Below, piece by piece: positions 45,064 to 53,913 of a DNA stretch of 64,000 bases. Both the position numbers and the translations under genes were made by a program. The DNA comes from Neptunomonas qingdaonensis. GTDB lineage: Bacteria; Pseudomonadota; Gammaproteobacteria; Pseudomonadales; Balneatricaceae. Position 1 is the first letter of the stretch; each line of letters starts with the position of its first letter. The notes under the pieces were generated by a model. That model was not told the DNA's origin. It ran no database searches and saw nothing but the letters and a program-made list of their open reading frames with translations. The stretch lies in assembly GCF_900113275.1 (NCBI RefSeq), contig NZ_FOOU01000002.1:248001-312000 (forward strand), in the 5' to 3' direction.

Positions 45064-46527
45064 TTAGCGGTTCAAACCGCCTATACAGATATATTTAGTT
45101 TCCAGATAATCATCCAAGCCATATTTGGAGCCTTCACGCCCCTGACCAGACTCTTTCATACCGCCAAAAGGGATCACTTCAGAGCTGATAGCCGTTTCAT
45201 TCACGCCAACCATGCCATAATCAATACCTTCTGAAACACGCCATACACGCCCCATATTTTCAGTATAAAGATACGCAGCCAAACCAAATTGAGTGTCATT
45301 GGCCATGGCTATCGCCTGCTCTTCAGTACTGAATTTAAACACCGGTGCGACCGGGCCAAAGATCTCTTCACGGAAAACGCGCATTTTATCTGTCACGTTA
45401 GTCAGAATAGTAGGCTCATAGAAACAGGCACCTTGCGAGCCAGCCTGGCCGCCGATTACAACCGTTGCACCCTCGGCAACAGCGCTTTGCACTTTCGCGT
45501 GAATTTCAGTTGCTGCCTTTTCTGTAATAACCGGGCCATGAGTAGAATCCGCGTCCATACCATTACCCACCCGAAAGCCTTTTACTGCCGCCGCAAACTT
45601 CTCAATGAAGGCGTCATAAATACCTTCCTGTACCAGAATACGGTTAGCGCAAATGCAGGTTTGGCCTGAATTGCGGTATTTAGCCACCAATACACCCGCC
45701 ACAGCAGCATCCAGATCAGCATCATCAAAAATGATAACAGGCGCATTGCCCCCTAACTCCATAGAGGTACGCTTGACTGTATCAGCACACTGCTTCATCA
45801 GTAATTTACCAACAGGCGTAGAACCGGTAAAAGTCACTTTTTTAACGATGGTGTTTGATGTCATCTCACCACCAATCGCCTGCGCATTAATACCCGGCAA
45901 CACACTAAACAACCCCGCAGGCAATCCTGCACGATTCGCCAACTCAACCAGCGCTAACGCAGACAAAGGCGTTTCAGCGGCAGGTTTTAAAACCATCGCA
46001 CAACCGACGGCAAGCGCGGGGGCCACCTTGCGCGCAATCATGGCATTGGGAAAATTCCATGGCGTAATGGCGGCGACAACACCAACAGGCTGCTTAACCA
46101 CAACACCGCGGCGATCAGCCGTACTTGGGATGATATCGCCATAAACACGCTTACCTTCTTCAGCAAACCACTTGATAAATGAAGCGCCGTAAGCCACTTC
46201 ACCCCGCGATTCAAATAATGGCTTACCCTGCTCAGCGGTCATTAAAACAGCCAGATCTTCTTGATTATCAATAATCAGGCTATACCAGCGCTCCAGCAAT
46301 TCTGAACGTGTTTTAGCAGGTAATGCTTTCCAGGAAACCATCGCTTTTTCAGCAGCGATAATTGCACGGCGCGTTTCATCGGCGCCTACACTGGCCACAT
46401 CAGCAAGATGCTCACCCGTTGCAGGGTTAGTCACCGCAAAGGTTTCGCCTTTATCACCATCCACCCACTGACCATCAATATAAGCCTGTGTTTTAAGCAA
46501 AGTGGAATCATTTAGTTGAATTGTCAT
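45064..46527 (-). CDS. gabD: Succinate-semialdehyde dehydrogenase (NADP-type)
   Basis: Oxidises succinate semialdehyde, the product of GABA transamination, to succinate. 487 residues, the usual length; motifs ITPWNFPNAMIARKVAPALA, VTFTGSTPVGKLLM, the Glu motif TSMELGGNAPVIIFDDADLD, and the catalytic Cys in YRNSGQTCICANRILVQE. The end GGMKESGQGREGSKYGLDDY matches GabD. First gene of an operon with the aminotransferase; divergent from a LysR gene. Confidence 0.94.
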   Translation of the reverse strand: MTIQLNDSTLLKTQAYIDGQWVDGDKGETFAVTNPATGEHLADVASVGADETRRAIIAAEKAMVSWKALPAKTRSELLERWYSLIIDNQEDLAVLMTAEQGKPLFESRGEVAYGASFIKWFAEEGKRVYGDIIPSTADRRGVVVKQPVGVVAAITPWNFPNAMIARKVAPALAVGCAMVLKPAAETPLSALALVELANRAGLPAGLFSVLPGINAQAIGGEMTSNTIVKKVTFTGSTPVGKLLMKQCADTVKRTSMELGGNAPVIIFDDADLDAAVAGVLVAKYRNSGQTCICANRILVQEGIYDAFIEKFAAAVKGFRVGNGMDADSTHGPVITEKAATEIHAKVQSAVAEGATVVIGGQAGSQGACFYEPTILTNVTDKMRVFREEIFGPVAPVFKFSTEEQAIAMANDTQFGLAAYLYTENMGRVWRVSEGIDYGMVGVNETAISSEVIPFGGMKESGQGREGSKYGLDDYLETKYICIGGLNR

Positions 46528-46627
46528 GCAGTTCTCTCCGGCTATAAACAGCTTAAAATCGCGCTATCTATTTATGTTGAGTAGTTATAGATCAGTTTAT
46601 CTTTGGGTTATATAATCATTTCCATAC

Positions 46628-46655
46628 GTTTACATTTGAATATGCAAATGTAAAC
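46628..46655. promoter_or_regulatory. 28-bp palindrome, likely LysR operator
   Basis: GTTTACATTTG-AATATG-CAAATGTAAAC: perfect 11-bp arms, between gabD (minus) and the LysR gene at 46750 (plus). It contains the LysR-type T-N11-A pattern, so it is the natural binding site for the adjacent regulator. Confidence 0.65.
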
Positions 46656-46749
46656 ACCCTCGATTACTCTGCCTGAGGTTGTCACTCCTCATGAAATTGA
46701 TCGTAACAATGGGTTTTAACGAAATAAATACTAAATATGGATCGTAAAA

Positions 46750-47691
46750 ATGGGTCGTAAAAAAGTAGCGCTTTCCAGGCAACTCGCTGATATCGACTTG
46801 CGCTTACTCAGGGTATTCCAAGCAGTCGTTGATGCCGGGGGGTTTACCGCAGCGGAGATTCGTTTGAATCTTGCCAACTCCACCATCTCAAACTACATTT
46901 CGGATTTGGAGACCCGTTTGGATATGCGCCTCTGTGATCGTGGTCGCGGCGGCTTCAGCCTGACCGATCATGGACAGGTTGTTTATGATGCTACGCTGGA
47001 TCTACTCGATGCTATCGAGCAATTTGGCCAGCGCGTTAACCATTCGCACAATCGCATCTTCGGACATCTTCACCTTGGTTTTGCAGAACACATGCTAGGC
47101 GTTCACAACTCATGCATTGTCGACGCTATGCGCAGCTTTGCCGAACAAGCCCCCGATGTGCGTCTACAAATAAGCACAATGGGGTCGGATGAGGTCACAA
47201 CGGCCGTACTGGGCAAGCAAGTCGACATCGGCATTACTGTTTTGCCACAGAATTACCTCGAACTGGATACTCTGACGCTGTTCGACGAAGAGATGCTGCT
47301 GTATTGCGCAAAAAGACACCCTCTCTATACAAGAGAATGTGCCGACATCTCTCCAGAAGAACTACAACAATATAAATTTGTTGAATCACCCAGGCTAATG
47401 CCAGGCAGAGAGATCCACCCAGACATGAAGCTCTGGAACAAACAGGCCAAAGCCCACCACCAGGAAGCCAGAGCGACCTTAATCCTCAGCGGCAACTATC
47501 TGGGCATCCTGCCCCGTCATTTAGTCAGTAATTGGGGGCTAACAGATCAGATGCGACCACTGCTTACTGACACTTATGCCTACACAAACACCTTTACAGC
47601 GATCAGACGCAAAAAAAACAGTAACGAGACTATCAGTACTATTTTCTATAAGTGTCTGCAGCAGTCCATTGATAGCAATCACCTCACCTGA
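46750..47691 (+). CDS. LysR-family regulator next to gabD operon
   Basis: 313 residues. N-terminal winged helix (about 15-75: LRLLRVFQAVVDAGGFTAAE, SNYISDLETRLDMRLCDRGR, GGFSLTDHG) and a periplasmic-binding-like effector domain (about 105-300). Shares LysR-N details (GGF.AAE..LN, RG..GFSLT..G) with two other regulators at 51343 and 56482, so the three form a paralogous set. Probably controls the divergent gabD-aminotransferase operon through the 28-bp palindrome. Confidence 0.93.
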   Translation: MGRKKVALSRQLADIDLRLLRVFQAVVDAGGFTAAEIRLNLANSTISNYISDLETRLDMRLCDRGRGGFSLTDHGQVVYDATLDLLDAIEQFGQRVNHSHNRIFGHLHLGFAEHMLGVHNSCIVDAMRSFAEQAPDVRLQISTMGSDEVTTAVLGKQVDIGITVLPQNYLELDTLTLFDEEMLLYCAKRHPLYTRECADISPEELQQYKFVESPRLMPGREIHPDMKLWNKQAKAHHQEARATLILSGNYLGILPRHLVSNWGLTDQMRPLLTDTYAYTNTFTAIRRKKNSNETISTIFYKCLQQSIDSNHLT

Positions 47692-47720
47692 CCTGCCAGT
47701 AGCGGCACCCTTTATTTAAA

Positions 47721-48152
47721 TCACTGATCACGTATGACAAATACTGAGCAATCAGCATGGCGCACCACTTTTTCTGCCGTATTACCCAGAAAGTAACTGG
47801 CGATGCCCGGCCGCTTCGCCATCATCAGAATAGCATCTGATTGCTGCAACTTAGCCTCTTCAATGATGTGGTCATGTGCCGCCCCCTGGCGGATATGAGT
47901 GACGCAGGTCACATGCGCAGGAGCAACGGTTTGAATCAGATATTCAAGCCGCTCAGTGGCATCTTTTTTATGTTCAGCGTAGGTTTTATTATCCAGATAA
48001 GGATAGCTACCCTGATGTATTAAGCTCTGGTCCACATACAGCAGATCGATTTGTGCTTTGTTGCTACCGATGAGCAATACCGCCGCTGCCATCAATCGGG
48101 AAAACTGTTCTTCATGGGCCAGGTCGACTGGAATTAAAATATTTTTAAACAT
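47721..48152 (-). CDS. Universal stress protein linked to TRAP transporter (TeaD-like)
   Basis: 143 residues, UspA fold: FKNILIPVDLAHEEQFSRLM, LLYVDQSLIHQG, and the ATP-binding end MMAKRPGIASYFLGNTAEKV VRHADCSVFVIR. In the ectoine TRAP system TeaABC of Halomonas the fourth gene (TeaD) is a UspA protein that binds ATP and reduces uptake; the same gene order (dctP-dctQ-dctM-uspA) is seen here. Follows dctM by 12 bp. Confidence 0.9.
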   Translation of the reverse strand: MFKNILIPVDLAHEEQFSRLMAAAVLLIGSNKAQIDLLYVDQSLIHQGSYPYLDNKTYAEHKKDATERLEYLIQTVAPAHVTCVTHIRQGAAHDHIIEEAKLQQSDAILMMAKRPGIASYFLGNTAEKVVRHADCSVFVIRDQ

Positions 48153-48164
48153 TATTTTTCCTTT

Positions 48165-49487
48165 TTAACCCATTACTTTGTTGGGCAACCAAAGCACAAT
48201 TTCAGGAAAGATCATACATAGAACCAGAACCACTAAATTAAGCATAATAAATGGTGTAACTGATTTATAAATATCCCCCATGCCCACACCCGGCGGAGCG
48301 ATCCCTTTAAGATAGAATAATGCAAATCCATACGGGGGCGTCTGTACCGCAATCAGAATATTGATAATCATCAACACACCAAACCATATGGGGTCATAAC
48401 CCAGAGACACAGCAATCGGCGTAAACAGCGGCGCGCACATCAGGACGATAATAAACTCATCGATGATAAAGCCCAGCAGTAACATAATGAGCTGAAACAT
48501 GATGATGATCATAATCGGAGGCAGATCCAGCCCACCAGTAAACTCGGCTACCATGCTCTGAACGCCCATCAGCAGATGAAAGTTACTGAATACTGAGGCT
48601 CCAAAAATTATCCACATCGCAACACTGACTAAAATAGCAGTCTGCAAGCCTGCCGCCTGAAACATTTCCATTTTGAAACGTTTGAAAAGAATCGCCAGCA
48701 AAATAGCACCTACGACACCGATAGCTCCCGACTCGGTGGGTGTAGCGATACCTGTAATGATACTACCCAGTACCGCCACGATAAGCAGAATCGCAAAAAA
48801 ACCATCACGCGCAGTTCTGAATTTTTGTTTTGCGCTCACCGGAGCGATGTCATCTTGTTCTTCTAACAGAGGAGCTCGCTGTGGATTAAGGCGGCAACTG
48901 ATAATCACGTAGGCGATTAACAGACATATCATCAATAGCGCAGGAACCATTGCACCCAAAAACATCCGCCCGACAGAGTTTTGCGTTGATGCCGCAAACA
49001 TGATCATAGGAATACTGGGTGGAATCAAAATACCGAGGCCACCACCCGCCATTATCACACCTAAAGCCAGGCGTTTGTCATAGCCACGCTCGAGCATTGG
49101 CCGAAGCGCAATACTGCCAGATGTCATAATCCCGGCACCGATAATACCGACCATGGCACCGATCATTGAGCAGACTACGATTACGCTGATTGCCAGTGAG
49201 CCTCTGACTTTACCAATCAGCATCTGACTCGCATTGAACATGGCATCACCGATGCCCGACTTTGTCAGCAATTGACCCATATAAATATAAAGTGGGATAG
49301 CCAACAGAATAAAACTGAAATAGGTTGCTTCAAGCGTTGAAGGAATAACGTTATAGATCCCGTCGCCCCAGGTCATATATCCGATAACCATGGCGATACC
49401 GCCCAGCGCCAAACCTACCGGCGCACCTAATGCAAAAAATATCAGGATACAAAACAACAAAACGCCCGTTAATAACTCAATTCCCAT
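48165..49487 (-). CDS. TRAP transporter large permease (DctM type)
   Basis: 440 residues; the large membrane subunit of a sodium-dependent tripartite ATP-independent uptake system, with about 11-12 hydrophobic helices. Motifs: GMALGGIAMVIGY-like start, AGAGIMTSGSIALRPMLERG and GILIPPSIPMIMFAASTQ. I chose the third of three consecutive ATGs (49485-49487), with GGAG seven bases upstream; the gene overlaps the dctQ end by 11 bp. Substrate unknown. Confidence 0.93.
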   Translation of the reverse strand: MGIELLTGVLLFCILIFFALGAPVGLALGGIAMVIGYMTWGDGIYNVIPSTLEATYFSFILLAIPLYIYMGQLLTKSGIGDAMFNASQMLIGKVRGSLAISVIVVCSMIGAMVGIIGAGIMTSGSIALRPMLERGYDKRLALGVIMAGGGLGILIPPSIPMIMFAASTQNSVGRMFLGAMVPALLMICLLIAYVIISCRLNPQRAPLLEEQDDIAPVSAKQKFRTARDGFFAILLIVAVLGSIITGIATPTESGAIGVVGAILLAILFKRFKMEMFQAAGLQTAILVSVAMWIIFGASVFSNFHLLMGVQSMVAEFTGGLDLPPIMIIIMFQLIMLLLGFIIDEFIIVLMCAPLFTPIAVSLGYDPIWFGVLMIINILIAVQTPPYGFALFYLKGIAPPGVGMGDIYKSVTPFIMLNLVVLVLCMIFPEIVLWLPNKVMG

Positions 49488-50019
49488 CATCATTCTCCTG
49501 CTCAATTAGCCTCTGACCGGTAAACAGGTAATACAGATCAAGCAGCATATCGCGACCCAGCTGAGCCATAAAAAGACCACAGGCAATAACCATCATCACC
49601 CAGAAATGGAACATAGGTGGCGCCCACTCACTTTGACGGCGATAATCAAATTCAATAGCTTCTTCATATTTACCAAGACTTATATTGATAATGACCAGTA
49701 AAAAGAAGATACCTAGAGAGAAAGAGATCAGGTTGAACACACAGCGGGTTTTATGGGAGACGCTCAGATAGAGAATATCAACGTTAATATGTGCCCGCTT
49801 TTGCTGAGCATATGCGCCACCTAATGCGGCAATATAACCAAACAAAAACAAAGAGAAATCAAAAGCCCAGACAGTAGGCTGACCAAGAAAATAGCGCGAG
49901 AAGACTTCGAATGCGACGACAAAAGCCAAAATAGGCATCAAGTAGGAGGCTGCTTTACCTGTCAGCATAACGACAACGTCAATACTGCGGCATACACCCC
50001 TTAAGAAAGTTGCAACCAT
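49477..50019 (-). CDS. TRAP transporter small permease (DctQ type)
   Basis: 180 residues with four predicted membrane helices (LMPILAFVVAFEVFSRYFLG, LFLFGYIAALGGAYAQQKR, LISFSLGIFFLLVIINISLG, MFHFWVMMVIACGLFMAQLG). AQQKRAHINVDI is the DctQ motif. Between dctP and dctM in one operon; the end overlaps dctM. Confidence 0.92.
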   Translation of the reverse strand: MVATFLRGVCRSIDVVVMLTGKAASYLMPILAFVVAFEVFSRYFLGQPTVWAFDFSLFLFGYIAALGGAYAQQKRAHINVDILYLSVSHKTRCVFNLISFSLGIFFLLVIINISLGKYEEAIEFDYRRQSEWAPPMFHFWVMMVIACGLFMAQLGRDMLLDLYYLFTGQRLIEQENDDGN

Positions 50020-50077
50020 GAGTACACCTGTAAGATAAAAAGAGGTGGAAAACCACCCCTTTAAATGTTGAGACGAA

Positions 50078-51097
50078 TTACTGATTCTTTCTCATAATAT
50101 CGATCAGCTGCTTACTGTATTTATCCTGTTCAGCATACTCATCCCACAGGCCAGCACCGGCATCCGCCCACGCTTTTTTATCAGCATCACTCGGCTCAGG
50201 GCTCCACAACAATCCTTTAGCTTCCATTTCTGCAACCGCTTCAGCTTCCCATGTTTTAGATTTGGTTAACTGCTCCTGAGCATGATTTTCTGTCGCTTTT
50301 TGCACAACAGCCTGCAAATCTTCTGGTAACTTTTTCCAGGCACCACGATTTACAACGATCGGTAACACCTGAGCACCGGCCAGAGGCAGACGGTACATAT
50401 ACTTAGCGACTTCCACATGGTTACCATCACGATGGTCGATCATGTTGCTGCCGATAGAACCATCAATAACACCGGTTGCCAGGCTGGTATAAATTTCGCT
50501 CCACGCCAACGATACCGGCGATGCTCCCAGGTTACGCAGGAATTTACCATAAGCACCCGGCGCACGAATTTTCAAACCCTGAAAATCAGCTACTGAATTG
50601 ATTGGGTTTTTAGTGATGATATATACCGGTGGCTGGATATACGGTTCAAGCCACACCATACCCTGGGAACCATAAGCCTGTTTAAGGACAGCGTCCCAAC
50701 CTTGTTCGTGGAACAACGCATTCAATTTTACAGGGTCATCGGTACCGCCCGGCAAACCAATTTCTACTACACCTGCCGGAAGTTCACCAGCATGCATTGA
50801 TTGAAAAGGCGCACCCATGGTGATCAGTCCGGATTTTACCGCACCCAGCAAGCCGGCAGTCCCGACGCCTTCACCTGAGAAAAGCACCTGCACTGCAATC
50901 CGACCATCAGACATAGTCTCGATATCTTTAGCCAGACCTTCATACAACTCGCCAAAAGCTGTACCACGGCCATACAGGTTGCTGAAACGCCAGTTATGTT
51001 CAGCGGCTGCAACATCGGCAGCAACACCCAAACCCAGCGTCATCAGCAGTGCTGATGCTGAAAGTTTATTCTTTAAACTTTTTAGTGTTTTAATCAT
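50078..51097 (-). CDS. TRAP transporter substrate-binding protein (DctP type)
   Basis: 339 residues with a signal peptide (ASALLMTLGLGVAADVAAA, cut before AEHNW) and the DctP fold: SDGRIAVQVLFSGEGVGTAG, QGLKIRAPGAYGKFLRNLGA (with the conserved Arg that usually holds a carboxylate), and SLAWSEIYTSLATGVIDGSI. It determines substrate specificity; the position in an amine/amino-acid region suggests an organic acid or amino-acid derivative. First gene of the TRAP operon, divergent from LysR 51343. Confidence 0.94.
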   Translation of the reverse strand: MIKTLKSLKNKLSASALLMTLGLGVAADVAAAEHNWRFSNLYGRGTAFGELYEGLAKDIETMSDGRIAVQVLFSGEGVGTAGLLGAVKSGLITMGAPFQSMHAGELPAGVVEIGLPGGTDDPVKLNALFHEQGWDAVLKQAYGSQGMVWLEPYIQPPVYIITKNPINSVADFQGLKIRAPGAYGKFLRNLGASPVSLAWSEIYTSLATGVIDGSIGSNMIDHRDGNHVEVAKYMYRLPLAGAQVLPIVVNRGAWKKLPEDLQAVVQKATENHAQEQLTKSKTWEAEAVAEMEAKGLLWSPEPSDADKKAWADAGAGLWDEYAEQDKYSKQLIDIMRKNQ

Positions 51098-51201
51098 GAT
51101 TAGTATCCGCCAACATTTAATAAGTTATTATTCAAAAACAGCTCAACGCCCATCAAAAATATCCTACAGACAAAGCCGGGAATTTAAATTCGCTCCCATC
51201 T

Positions 51202-51227
51202 ACGTAAACGTTTATTTAACATTACGT
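51202..51227. promoter_or_regulatory. Inverted repeats in dctP-LysR divergent region
   Basis: ACGTAA (51202-51207) pairs with TTACGT (51222-51227) across 14 bases; TAAACGTTTA (51205-51214) is a perfect palindrome within it. Possible LysR site. Confidence 0.4.
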
Positions 51228-51342
51228 ATTAAATACTTAATTAATTTCTGGTACTTTACCCGATGTGCACTGAGTCCTCATAGTACGCTCATTTGCCTTA
51301 CAATCCACTCTTATATAACCACAGCAAGAAGCCATTAACGAC

Positions 51343-52281
51343 ATGAAAAATTTTTCTCTGGGCCAGATTGGTGACTATGAAATCAAGCAACTTAGAGTGT
51401 TTAAGACGGTGGTTGATTGTGGTGGCTTTAGTGCAGCAGAAACCCAGTTAAATATCTGTCGTCCGACCATTAGTATTCATATAGCCAACTTAGAATCCAG
51501 GCTAAACCTGACGCTGTGCAAACGTGGCAGATCAGGATTTTCACTGACCGATGAAGGCACTGTTATCTATGATCAGACGTGTAAGCTACTTGAGCTGTTA
51601 GAAAGCTTTCGCAACACCATCCATAATCTCAGCACCAGTCCCTCCGGGCAGCTGAAAATCGCCCTGAGCGACACTTTCAGTCTTGATCCGCGTTGCCGTC
51701 TTTCCGAAATAATTAAAGAATTTTGCCAACAAGCCCCCGATGTAGAGCTGACTACCGATGTTGAGCACATGGGTGATATGGAAAGAAAAGTACTCAATGA
51801 TGAATTAGACATTGCCTTTATCCCTTACCATCGGCAGTTGGAAGGACTAAATTATATACACCTTTTTACCGATATTAATTATCTGTACTGCGGCCGGGAC
51901 AACCCACTCTATGAGTTATCTGAGGAGCAGCTAACCGAAGAGCTTCTTCATGGTTCTCGCATGGTGCATGCGGGGCTAAAACCTCATGAGGAAGTCTACC
52001 AGCAGCTATCCAGCATGCACCTTACCGGGACGGCTTATCACTACGATTCACGCATTGCCATGGCCTTATCCGGGCAATATATTTGCTTTCTGCCCGAATC
52101 CGTAGCGGCCCCGCATATCAGTTCAGGCGATTTAAAAGCCATTGCGACCAAAAGCAAATTCTTTTCTTTAGGCGTTGCCGTCATCAGCAAAAAATCAGCC
52201 CAGCCAACCCGTGCCAAAGACCTCTTTCTAAAAACGATTAACAACGTCTTTATTGATGCCGAAACCGTCGCACCTTATTGA
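51343..52281 (+). CDS. LysR-family regulator next to TRAP operon
   Basis: 312 residues; winged helix (about 10-75: LRVFKTVVDCGGFSAAETQL, IANLESRLNLTLCKRGRSGF, SLTDEG) and effector-binding domain. Paralogous to the LysR proteins at 46750 and 56482. Divergent from the TRAP operon, so probably its regulator. Intact, typical length. Confidence 0.93.
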   Translation: MKNFSLGQIGDYEIKQLRVFKTVVDCGGFSAAETQLNICRPTISIHIANLESRLNLTLCKRGRSGFSLTDEGTVIYDQTCKLLELLESFRNTIHNLSTSPSGQLKIALSDTFSLDPRCRLSEIIKEFCQQAPDVELTTDVEHMGDMERKVLNDELDIAFIPYHRQLEGLNYIHLFTDINYLYCGRDNPLYELSEEQLTEELLHGSRMVHAGLKPHEEVYQQLSSMHLTGTAYHYDSRIAMALSGQYICFLPESVAAPHISSGDLKAIATKSKFFSLGVAVISKKSAQPTRAKDLFLKTINNVFIDAETVAPY

Positions 52282-52565
52282 GCTCTTTGAATCCCCCCTT
52301 CAGTCCAACTTCTGAGTATTTCAACCTTGCGTTATTTTCCTGTATATCATTAATGACTCTTCAGTAAAAACCAACATCTGACTAAAAATATCCCCTACTA
52401 GGTATATCCACAAAGATCACCTGCCAAGTATCTTACGATTGTCGGCTACCTTACACTTTGCAACCGATCTACCCATCTGAAACACATTGATATTTTGGGT
52501 ATTTACAGATTATTTCGTAGCCAAGCATCACCTGCTACCCGCAGGCCACATTACAGAGGTTTATT

Positions 52566-53849
52566 ATGGCAGCACCATCTCATACCACGTCTTACTACGC
52601 CGCCTCGGCCAACGATAAGAATATACGTCCGACGCTTGAAGAGCAGATCAATGCTGACATCTGCATCATTGGTGCAGGTTATACAGGACTATCAACGGCG
52701 CTTCATTTGGCCGAAAGTGGTTTTAACGTTGTTGTACTGGAAGGAAGCCGCATTGGTTTTGGCGCATCGGGGCGCAACGGCGGGCAGATCGTACATAGCT
52801 ATAGCCGCGATATCGATTTTATTGAGAAGCACTACGGGAAAAAAACCGGCACCGAAATGGGCAAAATGGCCTTTGAGGGCGGCAGAATTATTCGTAATTT
52901 TATCAGAAAATACAATATCCAATGTGACCTCAAAGAGGGCGGCATTTTTGCCGCGTGCAACACTAAACAATTGCAAGATATGGAAAGCAAGAAAGCGCTC
53001 TGGGAAGCTCACGGGCATACCCAGCTAGAGATGCTGACGGCTGATAGCATTCAGGATCACATTGGTTCCAAACGTTATACTGGCGGTTTACTCGACAAGA
53101 GCGGCGGCCATTTTCATCCTCTTAACCTCGTCCTGGGTGAAGCCGCAGCGCTGGAATCACTCGGCGGTGTTATTTATGAAGACTCAAAGGTTACCCGTGT
53201 TGAGGAAGGCAGCAAGGTGAAAGTGCATACCGCTAAAGGATGCGTGACAGCAGACTTTGTCGTCGTCGCCGGAAATGCCTACCTCGGTGACTTGATACCC
53301 AAACTTGAGCAGAAAGCGATGCCATGTGGTTCTCAGGTTATTACCACTGCGCCTTTGAGCGAGGCTCAACAAAAAGATTTACTGCCCCAGGATAATTGCG
53401 TTGAAGACTGTAATTATCTTCTCGACTACTTCCGCCTGTCTGGCGATGGCCGTCTGATCTACGGTGGCGGTGTTACCTACGGCGCTCGCGAACCCGAGAA
53501 AATAGAGTCACTGATCGTACCAAATATGCTGAAAACCTTCCCTCAGCTAAAAGGGGTAAAAGTAGACTACGCCTGGACAGGTAATTTCCTGCTCACCTTA
53601 ATGCGTCTGCCGCAGTTTGGCCGTATCGGCAGCAATATCTATTACGCGCAGGGCTACAGCGGTCATGGCATCACCTCTTCTCATTTAGCCGGAAAAGTAC
53701 TCTCTGATGCCATTCAGGGCCAGGCAGAACGCTACGATATCTTTGCCAGCTTGCCACAATACCCATTCCCCGGTGGCCGAACATTCCGTATTCCTTACAC
53801 TGCGATGGGTGCCTGGTATTACACAATGCGCGACAAATTTGGTGTTTGA
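52566..53849 (+). CDS. FAD-dependent amine oxidoreductase (PuuB/DAO family)
   Basis: 427 residues, glycine-oxidase/DAO fold. N-terminal ADP-binding motif ICIIGAGYTGLSTALHLAES, with IGFGASGRNGGQIVHSYSRD following (characteristic of PuuB-like enzymes), and C-terminal ARY-type FAD motif AQGYSGHGITSSHLAGKVLS. Likely oxidises a gamma-glutamyl- or free amine with O2, giving aldehyde, NH3 and H2O2. Paralogous to the enzyme at 61105 (same HP L N AL segment and GYSGHGI end). Upstream of an NhaC-type transporter, so the pair is probably one operon; the substrate is open. Confidence 0.9.
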   Translation: MAAPSHTTSYYAASANDKNIRPTLEEQINADICIIGAGYTGLSTALHLAESGFNVVVLEGSRIGFGASGRNGGQIVHSYSRDIDFIEKHYGKKTGTEMGKMAFEGGRIIRNFIRKYNIQCDLKEGGIFAACNTKQLQDMESKKALWEAHGHTQLEMLTADSIQDHIGSKRYTGGLLDKSGGHFHPLNLVLGEAAALESLGGVIYEDSKVTRVEEGSKVKVHTAKGCVTADFVVVAGNAYLGDLIPKLEQKAMPCGSQVITTAPLSEAQQKDLLPQDNCVEDCNYLLDYFRLSGDGRLIYGGGVTYGAREPEKIESLIVPNMLKTFPQLKGVKVDYAWTGNFLLTLMRLPQFGRIGSNIYYAQGYSGHGITSSHLAGKVLSDAIQGQAERYDIFASLPQYPFPGGRTFRIPYTAMGAWYYTMRDKFGV

Positions 53850-53913
53850 TTCGCCAGTAAAATCGGTACGCCAAATCGCTTAACAACTATAAAAATATGT
53901 CCAAGGTATTTTC

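Noticed and set aside
49477-49487. Overlap of the two TRAP permease genes as a fusion or frameshift
   Set aside because: A short overlap with its own GGAG and ATG is normal for dctQ-dctM; both proteins are complete.
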